NCBI GenBank assembly: GCA_965200235.1
Contig: OZ241339.1
Coordinates: forward strand, 868,001 to 932,000
Source of the DNA: Azotimanducus chitobiosivorans
GTDB taxonomy: Bacteria > Pseudomonadota > Gammaproteobacteria > Pseudomonadales > Azotimanducaceae
DNA length: 64,000 bases
Direction: 5' to 3'
How positions within the stretch are numbered: position 1 is the first letter of the stretch; the number at the start of each line of letters is the position of its first letter. Under the pieces are notes generated by a model, which made no database searches, was not told where the DNA came from, and was given only the letters and a program-made list of their open reading frames with translations. Of the stretch, positions 62,396-64,000 are shown piece after piece. Both the position numbers and the translations under genes were made by a program.

Positions 62396-62686
62396 TTCGC
62401 GCGCGCGGCGTTGTTGCCTAGAAGCCTTGACCTCAGCAATGGCGTCTTCCATGATCTCTTCCTCGGAGAGATTGCGATCTTCTTTCGAGACTTCACTTTT
62501 GGCAAAGATGGCACCGAGGCTGTCGGCGGCGTCTATTGATCGGTCAATCACGTCCACTGGTTTCAACAGAATCCCCTCGTCTACGACAGACGCAGTCATC
62601 ATGTCGCCTTCGCGAAGTCGAATTCCTTTGCGAAGCACGGATGGAATGGTGACTTGAAACTTCGATTTCACTGTGACAAGAGGCAT
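62198..62686 (-). CDS. AbrB-type antitoxin, frame running on into the toxin
   Basis: The first 80 or so residues are an AbrB/SpoVT swapped-hairpin antitoxin: VTVKSKFQVTIPSVLRKGIRLREGD is the DNA-binding part and an acidic helix (EEEIMEDAIAEVKASRQ) the toxin-binding part. No stop separates it from the PIN N-terminus, so the predicted product carries about 80 further residues, partly PIN and partly out-of-frame. Either the antitoxin stop has been lost or the two were once fused. ATG 62686 is the likely start. Confidence 0.6.
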   Translation of the reverse strand: MPLVTVKSKFQVTIPSVLRKGIRLREGDMMTASVVDEGILLKPVDVIDRSIDAADSLGAIFAKSEVSKEDRNLSEEEIMEDAIAEVKASRQQRRAREVRVVVDCNVLVSAARTDGVCRRVWIWLTRGTKSYFQNLSLQSMSELLGAASMSSIGRYSWRQLTD

Positions 62687-62774
62687 AGTGCTAGCGCAAG
62701 TTGGAAAGTGGAACATTCATACCATTTGTCGCTATTGTTTTCAACAGCACACTAGGGCATGTTCACACTACGCC

Positions 62775-64000
62775 CTAACAAGGCACTTCGATCATATAAG
62801 GCCCAGGCTGACTGTAGCTGAGCGAAAGTGCCGAGCTGAGTTCCTCAAGCGACTGCACGCGCGTTCCCGGCACACCCATGCTCTTGGCGAGGGCGACGAA
62901 ATCTAGATCCGGGTTGCTCAGGTCGAGCATGCTCATCGCCTTGGGGCCAGGATTCAGCGTGCCGGTGCGCATGAATTCGATTTGCAGAATCGAGTATTTG
63001 CGGTTTGAGAACACGACGGTTGTCACGTCGAGCTGCTCGCGCGCTTGCGTCCACAAGCCTTGAATCGTGTACATGGCGCTGCCATCGCCGTTTAAGGACA
63101 GCACGCGCCGGCCTGGACAGGCGATGGCGGCACCGATTGCGACCGGGATGCCCTGTCCGATGGCGCCGCCTGTGAGGTCGAGCCAATCATGCGGCGGCGC
63201 GCCAGCGGTGGCATTTGGAATGCCACCAGTGCTGGTTGCGCCTTCGTTGACGATGATGGCATCCGCTGGCAGCGTCGCGCCGATGGCGAGACCAAGCCCT
63301 TCGGTTGTGATTTCGCCAGACGGGACATCCGGGCGCACATAGTGTGAAGGTGCAGTACCGCGAGGGATGTCAAGCCGCTCAATGAGCGCGTCGAGCGCCG
63401 CGTCGATATCCTCATGTCGGCGAGCGAGCAGATGAAAACTCGTGCCTTCGGGCGCAAGTTGGCTCGGGCGGCCTGGGTAGGCGAAAAAGCTGACAGGTTC
63501 ACGGGCGCCGATCCGAACCACATGCCGGTACTTGGCAAGCTCGATCATGGCGCTTTCCGCGAAGTAAGGAATGCGCTTCACGTCTGTTCGGCCTTGGCCG
63601 CGCTCGATGCGCGTCAAGAATGTATCGCCAAGCAAAGTCGCATTCGTGTGCCGCGCGATGCGATCAAGTTTGTTGAGCGCATCTCCGACAGTCGCTGGAT
63701 GACTCAGCAGCAGCGCGACATCTCCTTCGTGCCTTTGAAGAAGCTTGACGACAGCTTCGATGTGCTCGCTCGGCACTTCGCAAGCTGCCTCGGGCGCGAG
63801 CGGCGCGGCGGGCCCCGACGACTCGTCCCACGCGCAGTCGGCTGGCAGCACCAGCGTCGCGACCTGACCTGGCGGCGACAAGGCCGCCTGCACAGCCCGC
63901 GCGGCATCCTTGGGAACATTGATGGCTGATGTTGAATGATGCACCCAGCCCGACACTGCAGAGGCGAGGCTTTGAATGTCCGAGTGCAGCGGCGCGTCCA
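62775..64000 (-). CDS. Thiamine diphosphate-dependent enzyme, acetolactate synthase-like (5' end outside the window)
   Basis: The last 408 residues of a ThDP enzyme are present; the frame is open to the window end, so the N-terminal catalytic-Glu domain is missing from view. The middle cofactor-like domain is followed by the ThDP site: GDGSAMYTIQGLWTQAR ending in VFSNRKYSI, the GDG-x-N motif. The architecture matches acetolactate synthase-large-subunit-like proteins that include benzoylformate and related decarboxylases. A small regulatory subunit gene is not adjacent, so a role in isoleucine/valine synthesis is less likely. Confidence 0.85.
   Translation of the reverse strand, partial: DAPLHSDIQSLASAVSGWVHHSTSAINVPKDAARAVQAALSPPGQVATLVLPADCAWDESSGPAAPLAPEAACEVPSEHIEAVVKLLQRHEGDVALLLSHPATVGDALNKLDRIARHTNATLLGDTFLTRIERGQGRTDVKRIPYFAESAMIELAKYRHVVRIGAREPVSFFAYPGRPSQLAPEGTSFHLLARRHEDIDAALDALIERLDIPRGTAPSHYVRPDVPSGEITTEGLGLAIGATLPADAIIVNEGATSTGGIPNATAGAPPHDWLDLTGGAIGQGIPVAIGAAIACPGRRVLSLNGDGSAMYTIQGLWTQAREQLDVTTVVFSNRKYSILQIEFMRTGTLNPGPKAMSMLDLSNPDLDFVALAKSMGVPGTRVQSLEELSSALSLSYSQPGPYMIEVPC

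Overview
The window reads as chromosome of a free-living, aerobic gammaproteobacterium. The support is conserved gene order: sdhE-ygfX, lolC-lolD-lolE with comEC downstream, cmk-rpsA-ihfB-lapA, ispB divergent from rplU-rpmA-obgE-proB facing rpsT, and the DUF3450/TolQ-like/ExbB/ExbD/TonB/TPR energy-transduction operon. The genus cannot be named from sequence alone. Genes are packed tightly, with many ATGA or GTGA start/stop overlaps and GTG or TTG starts.

Region by region. 1-7.1 kb: tRNA-Ala, a membrane protein, an exported molybdenum hydroxylase pair (IorA/IorB type), a 61-residue peptide with a double-glycine-like leader, a DUF4345 membrane protein, moaA, a repeat patch and two secreted ankyrin proteins. 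7.2-12.2 kb: leuA, preceded by a promoter and a short leader ORF with five consecutive Leu codons, then a large TonB-dependent receptor. 12.3-18.9 kb: a LivHMGF-type ABC importer with a CoA ligase and a lipoprotein binding protein, apparently one operon. 18.9-22.5 kb: sdhE-ygfX followed by a decayed island holding an intact DNA methyltransferase, a NotI-like restriction gene split by one in-frame stop, a second copy of the ygfX 3' end, and a VapB antitoxin with a deleted VapC. 22.5-33.8 kb: amtB, apbE-nqrM, lolCDE, comEC, a DUF2244 protein and clpB with a sigma32-like promoter.

33.8-43.6 kb: two tandem amidohydrolases (the second lacks the metal ligands), an SDR, a dienelactone hydrolase and the Ttp-type TonB operon. 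43.7-53.2 kb: housekeeping genes (ribE, cmk, rpsA, ihfB, lapA, comEA-like, tRNA-Pro, ispB, rplU, rpmA, obgE, proB, rpsT, pilZ). 53.3-57.2 kb: a cytoplasmic molybdenum hydroxylase in M-S-L order with a MoaD-like gene. 57.2-59 kb: an IS110-family element of much higher G+C, with a 40-bp perfect palindrome behind its transposase and a structured non-coding end that is a bridge-RNA candidate. 59-64 kb: a HAD hydrolase, fghA, gltX, an AbrB/PIN module broken by a frameshift, and a ThDP enzyme running off the end.

A theme across the window is that all three addiction-type modules (restriction-modification, VapBC, AbrB-PIN) keep the protective partner and carry a lesion in the toxic partner. The most interesting single observations are the divergent ygfX-end duplication flanking the restriction-modification genes, the candidate leucine leader upstream of leuA, and the IS110 non-coding structures.
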